Position numbers and translations under genes: made by a program. From assembly GCA_039704465.1 (NCBI GenBank), contig JASFAU010000001.1:186001-250000 (forward strand): 64,000 bases of DNA, read 5' to 3'. Below are positions 1-10,628 of the stretch, piece after piece; within the stretch, counting starts at the first letter, position 1, and every line of letters begins with the position of its first letter. The notes beneath the pieces were generated by a model. That model did not search any database and was not told the DNA's origin. It saw only the letters and a list, made by a program, of their open reading frames with translations. This DNA comes from Plasmodiophora brassicae (lineage: Eukaryota; Endomyxa; Phytomyxea; Plasmodiophorida; Plasmodiophoridae).

Positions 1-653
1 AAGTGTTGATGCAGAGCGACAAGCCGCTGCAGATAAGGATGAACAGAGCATTTCGCAACTAGTCCTTGTAAAATAGTGACGAATCGCACTAAAGGAGGGA
101 GACTGCGAAATCAGACATTGGCGACTGCCGATGTCATCAACCAGACATTCTGTATGTTAAATGGCAGATGGCCGCCGGTCGGTAGGCTAGACGGCGGACG
201 TCCAGGGTGGTCTTGCACACTGATCAATCCTGCATTCGGACACGCCATATCAACAGCAAGTCAGTCTCATACTGTCACTGAGACCATTCTTCACCCGACC
301 TGTGGTACCTGTAAGCGGACGTCCTGGCGCTTGAACCGGATAAGTGTGCTGGCAAAGGTGTCGTACCAAGGTGTGTCGGTGTGTAGCGCCACGAAAGCTG
401 GCAACCACCTGGCAACACATGACTGCCCTGTGCTGTGGTACAGGAAATAGGCCTACGGCGCCAAGGTTGCAGTGGCAGACAAACCGAATACTCTCGCCGG
501 CACGTCAACTCGTAAAACCGATCAGCCGCATTCACATTTTCGTGTTCCGTTTTGCCACGTGCTGTGTGGTCAAACATTCATGTGCGTTGCGTGATGATGT
601 TCATTGCCCAGCGATGCCTCTAACAGTACGGGTGTCGTGGTTGAACTGGGGTT
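1..653. other. No supported gene
   Basis: I see no convincing coding exon here. Short open frames exist on both strands, but none has recognisable protein composition or joins into a plausible spliced model with the gene to the right. The segment may hold 5' regulatory sequence or an unrecognised first exon of the next gene. Confidence 0.4.
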
Positions 654-1918
654 GTGCGACGGGTGACAGATGACTGCCAGGGCCGCGATGGGATAGCGCA
701 GCTGTTCCCGACGTCATCGCGAGGCGGCGAGTTCTGGTCTGACACGGCATGGGCAAAGTCGAGGGTCCTGAAGAAAACGGGGACGGATTCGGGATACGAA
801 CTTGGCAGTATGCGAGGCAGCGGCACTATGTCGATTGCGAATGGCATGCTCACAATGCAAGGTCACGATGCGTGCACGCGCGCTTTCGAGCAAATAACGA
901 ATTCCAGATAGGGTCCCCGAGGTACTACATCCACAGCAAGAAGACGCTGTGGGAGGATGTCGAGTTCACTGCTTACGCAAGGAATGCTGGCGCTGACGAA
1001 GGTGTATCATACAGCGGGATTACGCTTGTCGCAAGAACGAACCACCATCGTACGCGTCCACAAACAGCATCGCATTACCGTCGACGTTAAGTGAAGCAGG
1101 ATACAAGGAGGATCCATGTTCAGCGCACGGTTACTACTGCAGATTGTATTTCGGAACGGGCCAGGTTGCGTTCCAGAAGGAGTTCTGCCATACTCGCCAA
1201 GGATCTGCCATATATGTCACCTGTCGTCAGTCGCTTCCGCAAAGCAGCATCGATCGCTGACGAGAACACGTTATAGAGCGCGTCCAAGCGAGGGGTTGCC
1301 GTCAACAAGAAGGATTTCACTGACAGTTTCATTGGCATGAAATTCATCGTACGAACCCAACCTGACCGGAAGTCTGTGCGCCTTCAGTTGTACCTAGACC
1401 GGACGGACGGTGCTAATGGAGGTACTTTGCGTGTCCCTACTTGCGCCACGTCGGTCTTACACTTGAATCTGCAGGCTCGTGGAATCTGGTTCATGAAATG
1501 GTCGACAAGGACTGGCAGCCGGTCAAGACCCTGGAAACCGCATTTAAGTGCAAGTACCCATACGCCCCTGGCCCGAGCTTCTCATCACCTGTATTGGGAC
1601 CAAAGGAGGTTCGTGCGATTTTCCCGCCTGCCGCTGAGACTCACGACAGGTTAGGTATGCTTTCTGCGATCGGACAAGATAACGAACCTCATGTGGAAGA
1701 AAGTCTCGCTAAGGAATATATAGCCGACGTCACCTTCTGTCCCCAGAATTCAGTCTGAGATACGATCCGATCAATTGGTACCTGTTCGATATCAGCCGAT
1801 CGAGCACGTACTGTGCTGCGGCGTACAGCATTGCGGCCGACGAGGTTGAGGCTGCTGCAAGTATGAAAGGCGGCGAGGGATTCTTCCGTAAGTTCCTGCA
1901 CATTCGGCCCGATCACTG
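654..1918 (+). CDS. Spliced gene of unknown family, 3' part apparently frameshifted
   Basis: Six in-phase exons can be read with introns at 862-911, 1050-1099, 1216-1276, 1422-1474 and 1609-1654, all GT-AG and 46-61 nt. The protein contains short runs such as SYSGITLVARTNHH, GYYCRLYFGTG and VNKKDFTDSFIGMKFIV. It looks like a beta-rich secreted or carbohydrate-binding/lyase-type fold, but that is an impression and not an identification. The N-terminus is uncertain: an ATG at 654 is only the first in the open frame. At about 1700-1730 the reading frame breaks. VSLRN reaches a TAG at 1721-1723, whereas the next frame continues smoothly (IYSRRHLLSPEFSLRYDP) to 1918 with a good GTAAGT donor near 1890. 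A one-base indel (mutation or sequencing error) would explain it, so this may be a recent pseudogene. Confidence 0.5.
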
Positions 1919-2417
1919 ATATCGGTTGCTGACAACGCGATGCAATGGCAGATTTCGCAGATCGTGCATTCTGGAGCGGTCGGTCTGCGCCCGCCCGAGA
2001 TGGCGACGCCGAAGGTCAGCCGCTGATGGAAGGCGACAGAAACTCCACGCCGGCATATCCTTATGGGGTTAGGCCTGTACGTCGGGCCGCTCTGTCACAT
2101 GTCTCTGAACATGCTGCAGTCCGGGTCGTCGTCGAAACAGAAACTGGCAGGTATCCTGTCGTGGCTGGTTCCACAGCGTCCCCCGACCCACGTCGACACG
2201 GCCAAGCAGCTGTTGGCGTCGCGCCCTGTCACTCAACGTGGTCACCAGAAGACGCACTGATCGATGGAACGATATGAAGAGAATTTGTCAAACGCGTTGA
2301 CGAATTCGTCCGTCCTGTTTTGTAGGTACATGTGGAATTTTTTAAATTGGGGGGACCGGCGCCGTGGCCCGTCATTTCCGTAGTGTAGTGGGTTGGGGTA
2401 GCAGCGGCGACAGGGAG
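1919..2417. other. Possible terminal exon remnant, then intergenic
   Basis: Two overlapping plus-strand frames (1945-2277 and 2063-2260) could be a last exon of the preceding broken gene after an intron ending near 1944. Neither is recognisable. From about 2280 to 2417 the sequence turns AT-richer and looks like the promoter of the cytochrome b5 reductase gene. Confidence 0.3.
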
Positions 2418-3769
2418 ATGTTGCGCTTGTGGCGCGGCGGGTCGGGTGGAGCCGGAACCCTGTCCGCGATTGGGGCGGCGCGTGTGCGTCTTGCCGTCGG
2501 CCGCCGGCTGTTTGCGGAGCAGGCGCCTCGCGCGCTGACTACCGCAGACATCACCGAGCAACAGTCGCGCAAAGCCGCGATCGAGGATGCTGTTCGTCGA
2601 TCAGCCAACAAGGCGCACGCGTTCATTATTGCGTCCGGGATTGCATGTGTAAGCGGTGAACTCGGAGCTTGACCATCGTCAACTCTCTAACCATGCCGGG
2701 TTTCCAGTTCTTCCTCATGCGAAAGTATGTGGGCATGCAAGATATCGATAACGAAGGCGCGCCGCTCTCGTCGGCGAGTTTGTCGCCCTCAGAATTCCGT
2801 CCGTTCAAACTAGCGCAGGTCCTGCCAGTGAACCACGATACGAACATTTACCGGTTCAATTTGGAGAAATCCAACACGCCTCTGAACCTTCCTGTTGCTA
2901 GCTTTATTCTGCTTCGGTCTGACGTGCAATCCACGCATGTGTAACGTGCCTGATCGACCGACTGAATCGGCAGAACCAATGTGAATGGCAAAGATGTCGT
3001 ACGGCCGTATACGCCAATTTCGACGAATAGGACGCACGGGCATTTCGATTTGATGATCAAGGTTGGCATTGCTGCCTGTGAAGCTGTACAGTACGCGCTT
3101 CTGACAGATTTCATCCAGAGCTATCCTGAGGGCAAGATCAGCAAGCACGTCAGCACCATGAAACCCCACGAGTTTATCGAAGTCAAGGGCCCCATTGTCA
3201 AATTCGAATATAAGCCGAACAAGTACAAAGAAATTGGTATGATCGCAGGAGGCACTGGCATCACGCCAATGCTTCAGATCCTGGATCATGCTCTCACGAA
3301 TTGCGCGAACGATCATACGAAGTTTGTGCTGATATTCGCGAACAAGTCAAAGGAAGACATTCTTTTGAAAGACCGCCTGGACCGCATGTCCATATTGTTC
3401 CGAGAACGATTCACCCTTCATTACGTTGTCGACAAGGTGCCCCATAGTATTCATGTAAAGGAGTCGCAACCAATTCATAGTCGTACTGTAGGCGGAAGGC
3501 GAATGGGAAGGCGATGTTGGGCATGTGACGAAGGAACTCATTGAGAAGTACCTTCCTGGTCCAGATCCCAAATCGCAGATTCTTGTTTGCGGTTAGTTCT
3601 TAGTTTTGATATTCGACAGGTGTGGACATTACATTGTCTATGTTTCGTAGGTCCACCTCCAATGATGAAAGCCATTTCGGGCGAGAAGGCGAAGGATTTC
3701 TCACAAGGCGAATTATCAGGAGTTCTCCAGTCTATTGGCTACAGCGCGGAGAACGTTTTCAAGTTCTAG
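2418..3769 (+). CDS. NADH-cytochrome b5 reductase, membrane-anchored
   Basis: This FAD enzyme passes electrons from NADH to cytochrome b5 for lipid desaturation and similar reactions. Six exons encode 354 residues (introns 2649-2707, 2917-2973, 3062-3118, 3437-3491, 3592-3650; total coding length divisible by three). The N-terminus is Arg/Ala-rich (VRLAVGRRLFAEQ), like a mitochondrial presequence, followed by a hydrophobic segment (AFIIASGIACFFLM), so an outer-mitochondrial or ER anchor is likely. The FAD domain shows FRPFKLAQVLPVNHDT and the flavin motif RPYTPIST. The NADH domain shows GGTGITPMLQIL and ends with the family pattern CGPPPMM. The length is slightly above the usual about 300 residues because of the targeting region. 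Start chosen as the first ATG in frame before the presequence. Confidence 0.9.
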
Positions 3770-4109
3770 TCTTGGAACTAAAGCCTTAAATTACGTTCAG
3801 CGCTTTACCCAGTCGAGGTTCCAGTGTACCCAGATTTTATGGGCATTTCGACGAAAGGTACTGCGCCAGATAATTGTGCTGACATTTCTAGAAATATCTG
3901 AAAGATATGAGTCGATCGGGATGGCATGCGGTGGGTGCTGGTGATTTCCTGGGGATCTTACTGAATCCGAGTCGTGTCCGAGAGCGAGATATTGTGAGGG
4001 TGAGGTGCTCGATCGACGTTCTCTCGTCTCATAAGACGAGATCGATCCAGTGCCACCAGCCATCTACCGTTCGGTTAAGAGCACGTCGCCAGAGTTATAG
4101 CAGCTAGTC
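3770..4109. other. Intergenic region, tubulin upstream sequence
   Basis: About 340 bases between the reductase stop and the first beta-tubulin start. No supported open frame. It should hold the reductase 3' end and the tubulin promoter; I recognise no specific element. Confidence 0.5.
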
Positions 4110-5566
4110 ATGCGTGAAATCGTCCATATCCAGGCCGGCCAGGTATGTGTCGCGTCACTTGCCAGTCATGCGCCCGCAATGCTGACAGCCCTCGGTATGC
4201 AGTGTGGCAACCAGATCGGGTCAAAGTTCTGGGAGGTCATCTCCGACGAGCATGGCATCGATCCGACCGGCTCGTACCACGGGGACTCCGACCTCCAGCT
4301 CGAGCGCATCAACGTCTACTTTAATGAGGCGACCGGTGGCCGATACGTCCCGCGCGCCATCCTGCTCGACCTGGAGCCCGGCACGATGGATTCGGTTCGC
4401 GCCGGGCCGTTCGGACAGCTGTTCCGCCCCGACAACTTTGTCTTCGGCCAGAGCGGTGCCGGCAACAACTGGGCCAAGGGCCATTACACCGAAGGCGCTG
4501 AACTGATCGATTCTGTCCTGGACACTGTTCGCAAGGAGGCGGAAGGCTGCGATTGCCTGCAAGGGTTCCAGATTACGCATTCGCTGGGTGGAGGAACCGG
4601 CTCCGGCATGGGCACCCTGCTCATCTCCAAGATCCGAGAGGAATACCCCGACCGCATGATGGCCACGTTCTCCGTGTTCCCATCCCCCAAGGTCTCCGAC
4701 ACCGTCGTTGAGCCGTACAACGCCACCCTGTCCGTCCATCAGCTCGTCGAGAACTCCGATGAGTCGTTCGTCATTGACAACGAAGCTCTGTACGACATCT
4801 GCTTCCGAACCCTGAAGTTGACGACGCCCACGTACGGTGATTTGAACCACCTGGTCTCGGCCGCCATGTCCGGTATCACCTGCTGCCTGCGTTTCCCTGG
4901 TCAGCTGAACGCCGACCTGCGCAAGCTGGCCGTCAACCTGATCCCGTTCCCCCGTCTGCACTTCTTCATGATCGGTTTCGCCCCGCTGACGTCGCGTGGA
5001 TCGCAGCAGTACCGGGCTCTGACCGTCCCCGAGCTGACGCAGCAGATGTTCGACTCGAAGAACATGATGTGTGCCGTTGATCCACGCCATGGGCGATACC
5101 TGACTTGTTCGGCCATGTTCCGTGGGCGTATGTCCACCAAGGAGGTCGATGAGCAGATGCTGAACGTTCAGAACAAGAACTCGTCGTACTTCGTCGAGTG
5201 GATCCCGAACAACATCAAGTCGTCGGTATGCGACATCCCGCCGAAGGGGCTGAAGATGTCCACGACGTTCATCGGCAACTCGACCGCCATCCAAGAAATG
5301 TTCAAACGCGTTGCTGAGCAATTTACATCTATGTTTCGGCGCAAGGCGTTTCTTCACTGGTATACGGGTGAAGGCATGGACGAAATGGAATTCGTAAGAT
5401 GCGTTCAGTTTTATTCGGTGATGGTGAAAAATGTAACGATGGAATTTCGCAGACCGAAGCCGAATCCAACATGAACGACCTGGTGTCCGAGTACCAGCAG
5501 TACCAGGACGCAACAGCCGAGGAAGAGGAATTCGAAGACGAAGATGCCGAAGAGGAAGACGCCTGA
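4110..5566 (+). CDS. Beta-tubulin, copy 1
   Basis: Beta-tubulin forms the alpha/beta dimer of microtubules of the spindle and flagellum. The start [11 protein letters not shown] carries the autoregulatory MREI motif. An intron (4143-4202) lies between Q11 and C12, exon 2 runs to 5393, and a second intron (5394-5452) precedes the acidic tail. The protein has 445 residues, the normal length. Visible hallmarks are the GTP loop GGGTGSGMG, the [15 protein letters not shown] stretch and the Glu-rich C-terminus ending EEEDA. By family numbering, residues F167, E198 and F200 (context [11 protein letters not shown]) are those of benzimidazole-sensitive tubulins. It is a tandem partner of the gene at 6097 and encodes nearly the same protein, with a few changes ([10 protein letters not shown] against [15 protein letters not shown] against YLTAS). 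Confidence 0.97.
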
Positions 5567-6096
5567 TTGTCATATTCCCTGCAACAAAGTCCCACCAGCC
5601 ACCAATACGACCCATAAAATCCGATTTGTTTGTTCCCCCAGTCGTCACGTTTATCAAATGTACACTGGCCAGTCAGCCATGGACCACGGGAATCGAGAGC
5701 ATCACTGCGACGGGTGGTGTGGCGCTGCAGAGGCGGAGCGGGGGGCGGAAAGACCGGCGGGGGGGACGACTCAAACCATATTTGGTTGGCGCGCCCTTGG
5801 GAAAAGCGCGCGCGCGCGGCCCACGGTGTCCGCAGCGCAACCCCCGCGGCACACCCCGTCAGTGCGCTGCTGACGCCCTGGATTTCGCCGCGGGCAATTT
5901 CTCCCCGGTACGCCGCCATGTCCGAGGATTATCCGAGGTCGGGGGCGTACCACAGGTCGCCCCACGGTGATCCGGCGCCGCCAGTCACAATCTCATTGTG
6001 TTATTTCCGCGCTCGTGGTCGTCGTCGGAGAGGACAGCCGCCGCTCGCGTCCGCCAACGTTAGAACCAGCGCGCCCCGACATCGCTACTAACAGCC
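5567..6096. other. Intergenic region between the tubulin copies
   Basis: About 530 bases with no supported gene. It contains a G-rich stretch near 5735-5765 and GC-rich alternating tracts (CGCGCGCG near 5810). It must hold the terminator of copy 1 and the promoter of copy 2. I saw no obvious duplication of the upstream region of copy 1. Confidence 0.5.
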
Positions 6097-7556
<1,460 letters not shown>

Positions 7557-8261
7557 TTGCGTTCGCCTCCACCTCGTTTATTGTCCAAAGAAAATCCCCA
7601 TGAGCTAGGCCATCTTTTTTTCCCGGTTCCTCGGCCTGCTCCTCTAATAAATGCAACAGTTGTGTGCCCTAATCCACATGTCTGCGTTGTTCAGATATCA
7701 TACGGGTAGCTCTGCTGTATGTAGATACAATAAGCAACGCAACAAATAGCTGTCTTCCATGCACGAGGCCAACCCAGCGGTATGGTCGTGCCGCTAAACT
7801 CCCCTGCTGTACGTAATCGTGGGCTGCGGCAGGCGCCCATCGAACCAGCGTTCGAAGACGCATTTTCCGTTCTGTCTGCTTCATTGTCGGGGGCGTCGAC
7901 GGCAGCCACCCGCCAGTGGCCCTCCATCGCTGTCCAAGAATTTGGCAATTTCGCCGGCATTACTTCCGAATGGGACCCAGTCGCTACTCGAGCCTTTGCA
8001 CGCGCCACGTTCAGCAGCCGGGCGGGCCACAGGAATGCCGCCTAGTGACCCCCTTTGCTGATCTCACCCAACCTGTAGCACCTGTGCAGAGGCATCCTGC
8101 GCCGTCTGCGGATCTGTTCAATTCGATTGCCACTCCGACGTACACGCTCGACGACCTGTGCCGGGAGCCAACAAGCCTGCGACGACGCGGTAATCGAAGG
8201 ACAATAGCCATGTATTGCCATGAACCCTCGTTATTTCAAATATGACCCAGCAGAGATCCCG
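7557..8261. other. Intergenic region, no supported gene
   Basis: About 700 bases between the tubulin stop and the 3' end of the minus-strand oxidase. Several ORFs of 60-110 codons exist on both strands, but none is recognisable, spliceable or unusual in composition. It should contain two 3' ends (convergent genes). Confidence 0.4.
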
Positions 8262-9638
8262 TCAGTCCCGTATGTCTTGTCCTTTAAACATTCGCCAGGA
8301 GAACCGATGACGGGCGTCGTGGCGATCAGCCAAGAGACGCAGACGCACGAGACGGTCTTCGCCCAGGTACAGGCGCCATTGTTCAACGGAACGCGGCATG
8401 GCGCTGCTCAGGTACCCGCGCGATCGCTCCTGGAACCTCACGCGCCGGGCATCGTCCTGCAGTCGGAACCGCTTCGCTTGCTCTTTGTCGGGCGTCACGC
8501 GAAGCCATCCGAAGTAGATACCCGACGAGAACCCATCCGGGAACGAGATGGAGTCGCTGTTCACCGACCTCATCGACGATACTGGGTAAGTGATCATCAG
8601 CGACCCCGATGGGTTATCGTCGGCGGTGACGTTGCGAAGCACTTCCCGATCGATAAACTCGACGGCATCCTGGCCCCCGATGAACGCCTCGAACCACGGC
8701 CGATACAGTGGCGTCTCGTCAACGTGCGGTGCCCGGCGGCCGAACTTGTCGTCGAGGCGGAACACCCATTCGTCGTATGACACGTCGCGAACGTACTTGG
8801 CGAGAACGTCTTCGTCCCGGAGCACTGTCCCGGCACCGTCATTGCCCGCACCATCGTTGTAGAACGAGACGTACTCGTGTAGGAAGAGCCAGGCGTCCGG
8901 ATATCGATCATGAGGGAAGTCAGCGAATGCGGATTCCAGATTAACGAACGTCCCGGGTTGATTCAGGCGCGGGAACGTCTGCACGTTGTGCAGCGTCGCC
9001 GATGAGTAGTCGGCACGAAGGTACCCGTCCAGCGTGGTGACGCAGCGATGAAGGCGGGCGCGGGCCGGTCGAGGTGCAACGCGAAGCCGAACGCGAAGGA
9101 TGACGCCGAACTGACCCAGGCCGCCTAACGCCGCTCGGAACAGGTCGTCGTCTGGGCCGACATCGTGAACAGCGCCGTTGCCGGTGACAATTCGAAGTGC
9201 GGTGACGGAATCGATGACCAGCCCATGACGGAACAGGCCGGGGCCGAGTCCGCCGACTGATACAATGCCCCCGACGGACAGGCCCTGCCAGTCCGTCTGG
9301 GTGACCGTCGTGAGATTCAGCGGTCGGAGCGCATCGAGCACATCGTGGAACGAGCAGCCAGCGCCGACGACGATCCCGGAATCCGGCGAAATGCTGATGA
9401 TGTCTCGAAGCGCGTTGACGTCGATTACAAGGCCATCGGGAACCAGAGTGGACCCCTGCCCGTGTCCAGTCGCGCGGACCGCAATCGGGCCATCCGACGA
9501 ACGAACGGCGTTGATCACATCCGCCTCCGTCTCACAGATGCGCACGCTTGCCGGCTCAACGTGATCGAGGTTATGCCAGTCCTGCATGTAGGATGCCACC
9601 GACATGACCGTGAGCAACGTCCCGACCTTGCTCAGCAT
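8262..9638 (-). CDS. FAD-linked oxidase (PCMH type), cytokinin-dehydrogenase/bacterial-oxidase-like
   Basis: Intronless 458-residue protein starting at MLSKVGTLLTVMSVASYM, a possible signal peptide. The FAD-binding half shows ATGHGQGSTL (the position where plant enzymes bind flavin through a GHS histidine), then TQTDWQGLSVGGIVSVGGLG and GGLGQFGVILRVRLRVAP. This order and spacing match cytokinin dehydrogenases and related bacterial FAD oxidoreductases. The Asp of TDW aligns with the Asp that abstracts the substrate proton in plant cytokinin dehydrogenase. The C-terminal half is less familiar but ends with a typical ARHRFSW tail. Substrate is not determinable: cytokinin is possible and would matter in a plant-associated organism, but alcohol or sugar oxidases share the fold. 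Absence of introns in an intron-rich region fits horizontal transfer. Confidence 0.75.
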   Translation of the reverse strand: MLSKVGTLLTVMSVASYMQDWHNLDHVEPASVRICETEADVINAVRSSDGPIAVRATGHGQGSTLVPDGLVIDVNALRDIISISPDSGIVVGAGCSFHDVLDALRPLNLTTVTQTDWQGLSVGGIVSVGGLGPGLFRHGLVIDSVTALRIVTGNGAVHDVGPDDDLFRAALGGLGQFGVILRVRLRVAPRPARARLHRCVTTLDGYLRADYSSATLHNVQTFPRLNQPGTFVNLESAFADFPHDRYPDAWLFLHEYVSFYNDGAGNDGAGTVLRDEDVLAKYVRDVSYDEWVFRLDDKFGRRAPHVDETPLYRPWFEAFIGGQDAVEFIDREVLRNVTADDNPSGSLMITYPVSSMRSVNSDSISFPDGFSSGIYFGWLRVTPDKEQAKRFRLQDDARRVRFQERSRGYLSSAMPRSVEQWRLYLGEDRLVRLRLLADRHDARHRFSWRMFKGQDIRD

Positions 9639-9715
9639 TGTGAGGGGCTGTAGGAGCTGCTGACTGCTGAGCGCACTCCGTGGCAGGCGGGTGTAGCTCC
9701 AACGGACGTTCTGGT

Positions 9716-9898
9716 TTGGTTCGATTTGCGATCGTTGCTGGCGAGGACGGTGTCCGTAATAGCGTTGGCGACCTCGTGAACGGATTTGCCGTCTTCGACC
9801 TGGACGGCGACGAGGTTGTGGTCGGGGTCGTTGACAATGTCTACTGCTACGTCCGGACAAGATGCGTTGAGCACAATTCGCTGAAGCCCAGCCAGCAC
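9716..9898 (-). pseudogene. Duplicated C-terminal segment of the adjacent PH-like gene
   Basis: On the minus strand this segment encodes VAVDIVNDPDHNLVAVQVED and HEVANAITDTVLASNDRK. These closely resemble the last exon of the gene at 9929-10382 (GLDIINDPRRKVVIVQVED, EEVVNAITNAVQSSDDHK). The frame continues into unrelated codons to 9632, overlapping the oxidase start. It is either a decayed partial tandem duplicate or an alternative terminal exon of the neighbouring gene. No complete start or N-terminal domain accompanies it. Confidence 0.6.
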
Positions 9899-9928
9899 AC
9901 CATATGTATGGAATGTGGAGTATCGGGG

Positions 9929-10382
9929 TCAGTTTGTTTTATGGTCGTCGCTGGACTGAACAGCATTCGTGATGGCGTTGACGACCTCTTCGACGGATGT
10001 GCCATCTTCCACCTGGACGATGACGACTTTACGCCGCGGGTCGTTGATGATGTCCAGGCCGATCGTGCGGGACGCGTCGGCAAAGTAGTAGAAGTCGTGC
10101 GTCCCGTCGAGATGGTAATAGTTCGCGGCAGTGAATACTCCTGGAATGTCGGCGCCAACCTGGATGCATCGCTCCTGTTAGAACAGCAGAATCGCCGTAC
10201 GAGTCATATTCGGTTGCCTTTAGGCCTTTGAAGAATTGGTTGCATTCGTCGGGATGAACCCGAACGGGCAGCTTGATGTTGCCCAGAGGAATGCGTATGT
10301 CACCCTGCACAGCGATCACCTTCTGCAGCACAGACAGGTGAATATGGACGCCGTTGCCATCAACCGTGATCTTGACACCCAT
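9929..10382 (-). CDS. Small PH-like-fold protein resembling actinobacterial proteins
   Basis: Two exons (10382-10218 and 10159-9929) encode 131 residues: MGVKITVDGNGVHIHLSVLQ, then VQGDIRIPLGNIKLPVRV, and in exon 2 VGADIPGVFTAANYYHLDGT followed by HDFYYFADASRTIGLDIIND. The pattern of a first strand pair, a dIRIPL segment, tRIPG-like turn, FY(Y)F and G(L)xI resembles small PH-like proteins common in actinobacteria; that comparison is from memory. The intron at 10217-10160 begins with GC rather than GT: AAG/GCAACC is the only phase-consistent donor. An upstream frame (to 10593) reads like a signal peptide (RHGPVVVLAVAGLSLPPCG), so a further 5' exon is possible. Confidence 0.6.
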
Positions 10383-10628
10383 CGTCACACTGGGACCTGG
10401 GGGCAACCCATCGCGCCCAACGCCTGCCGCAGCCGCTCGTTCCAGTGCCAGGCTCGGATATTGCGCCCGCAGCGGCTGCGCCACAGGGCGGCAGCGACAA
10501 GCCGGCCACTGCCAATACAACGACAGGCCCATGTCGCATGACGACGTCGTGACGTGCCAGCGGCGGCCCCGTGGGAGCTGCAGACGTCGCCACGGAGTTG
10601 ACGACGACGAAGACGACGGCGTCCGCGA

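Noticed and set aside
2810..3316. 168-codon minus-strand frame across cytochrome b5 reductase
   Set aside because: Antisense to well-identified exons and crosses introns.
4221..5657. 478-codon minus-strand frame opposite beta-tubulin copy 1
   Set aside because: Antisense shadow of a highly GC3-biased gene; Arg/Val/Gly-rich with no protein-like features. The same shadow appears opposite copy 2 at 6505-7656.
9680..10231. 183-codon plus-strand frame opposite the PH-like gene
   Set aside because: Mirror of the minus-strand exon and its duplicate; the minus strand gives conserved-looking protein and a splice-consistent model.
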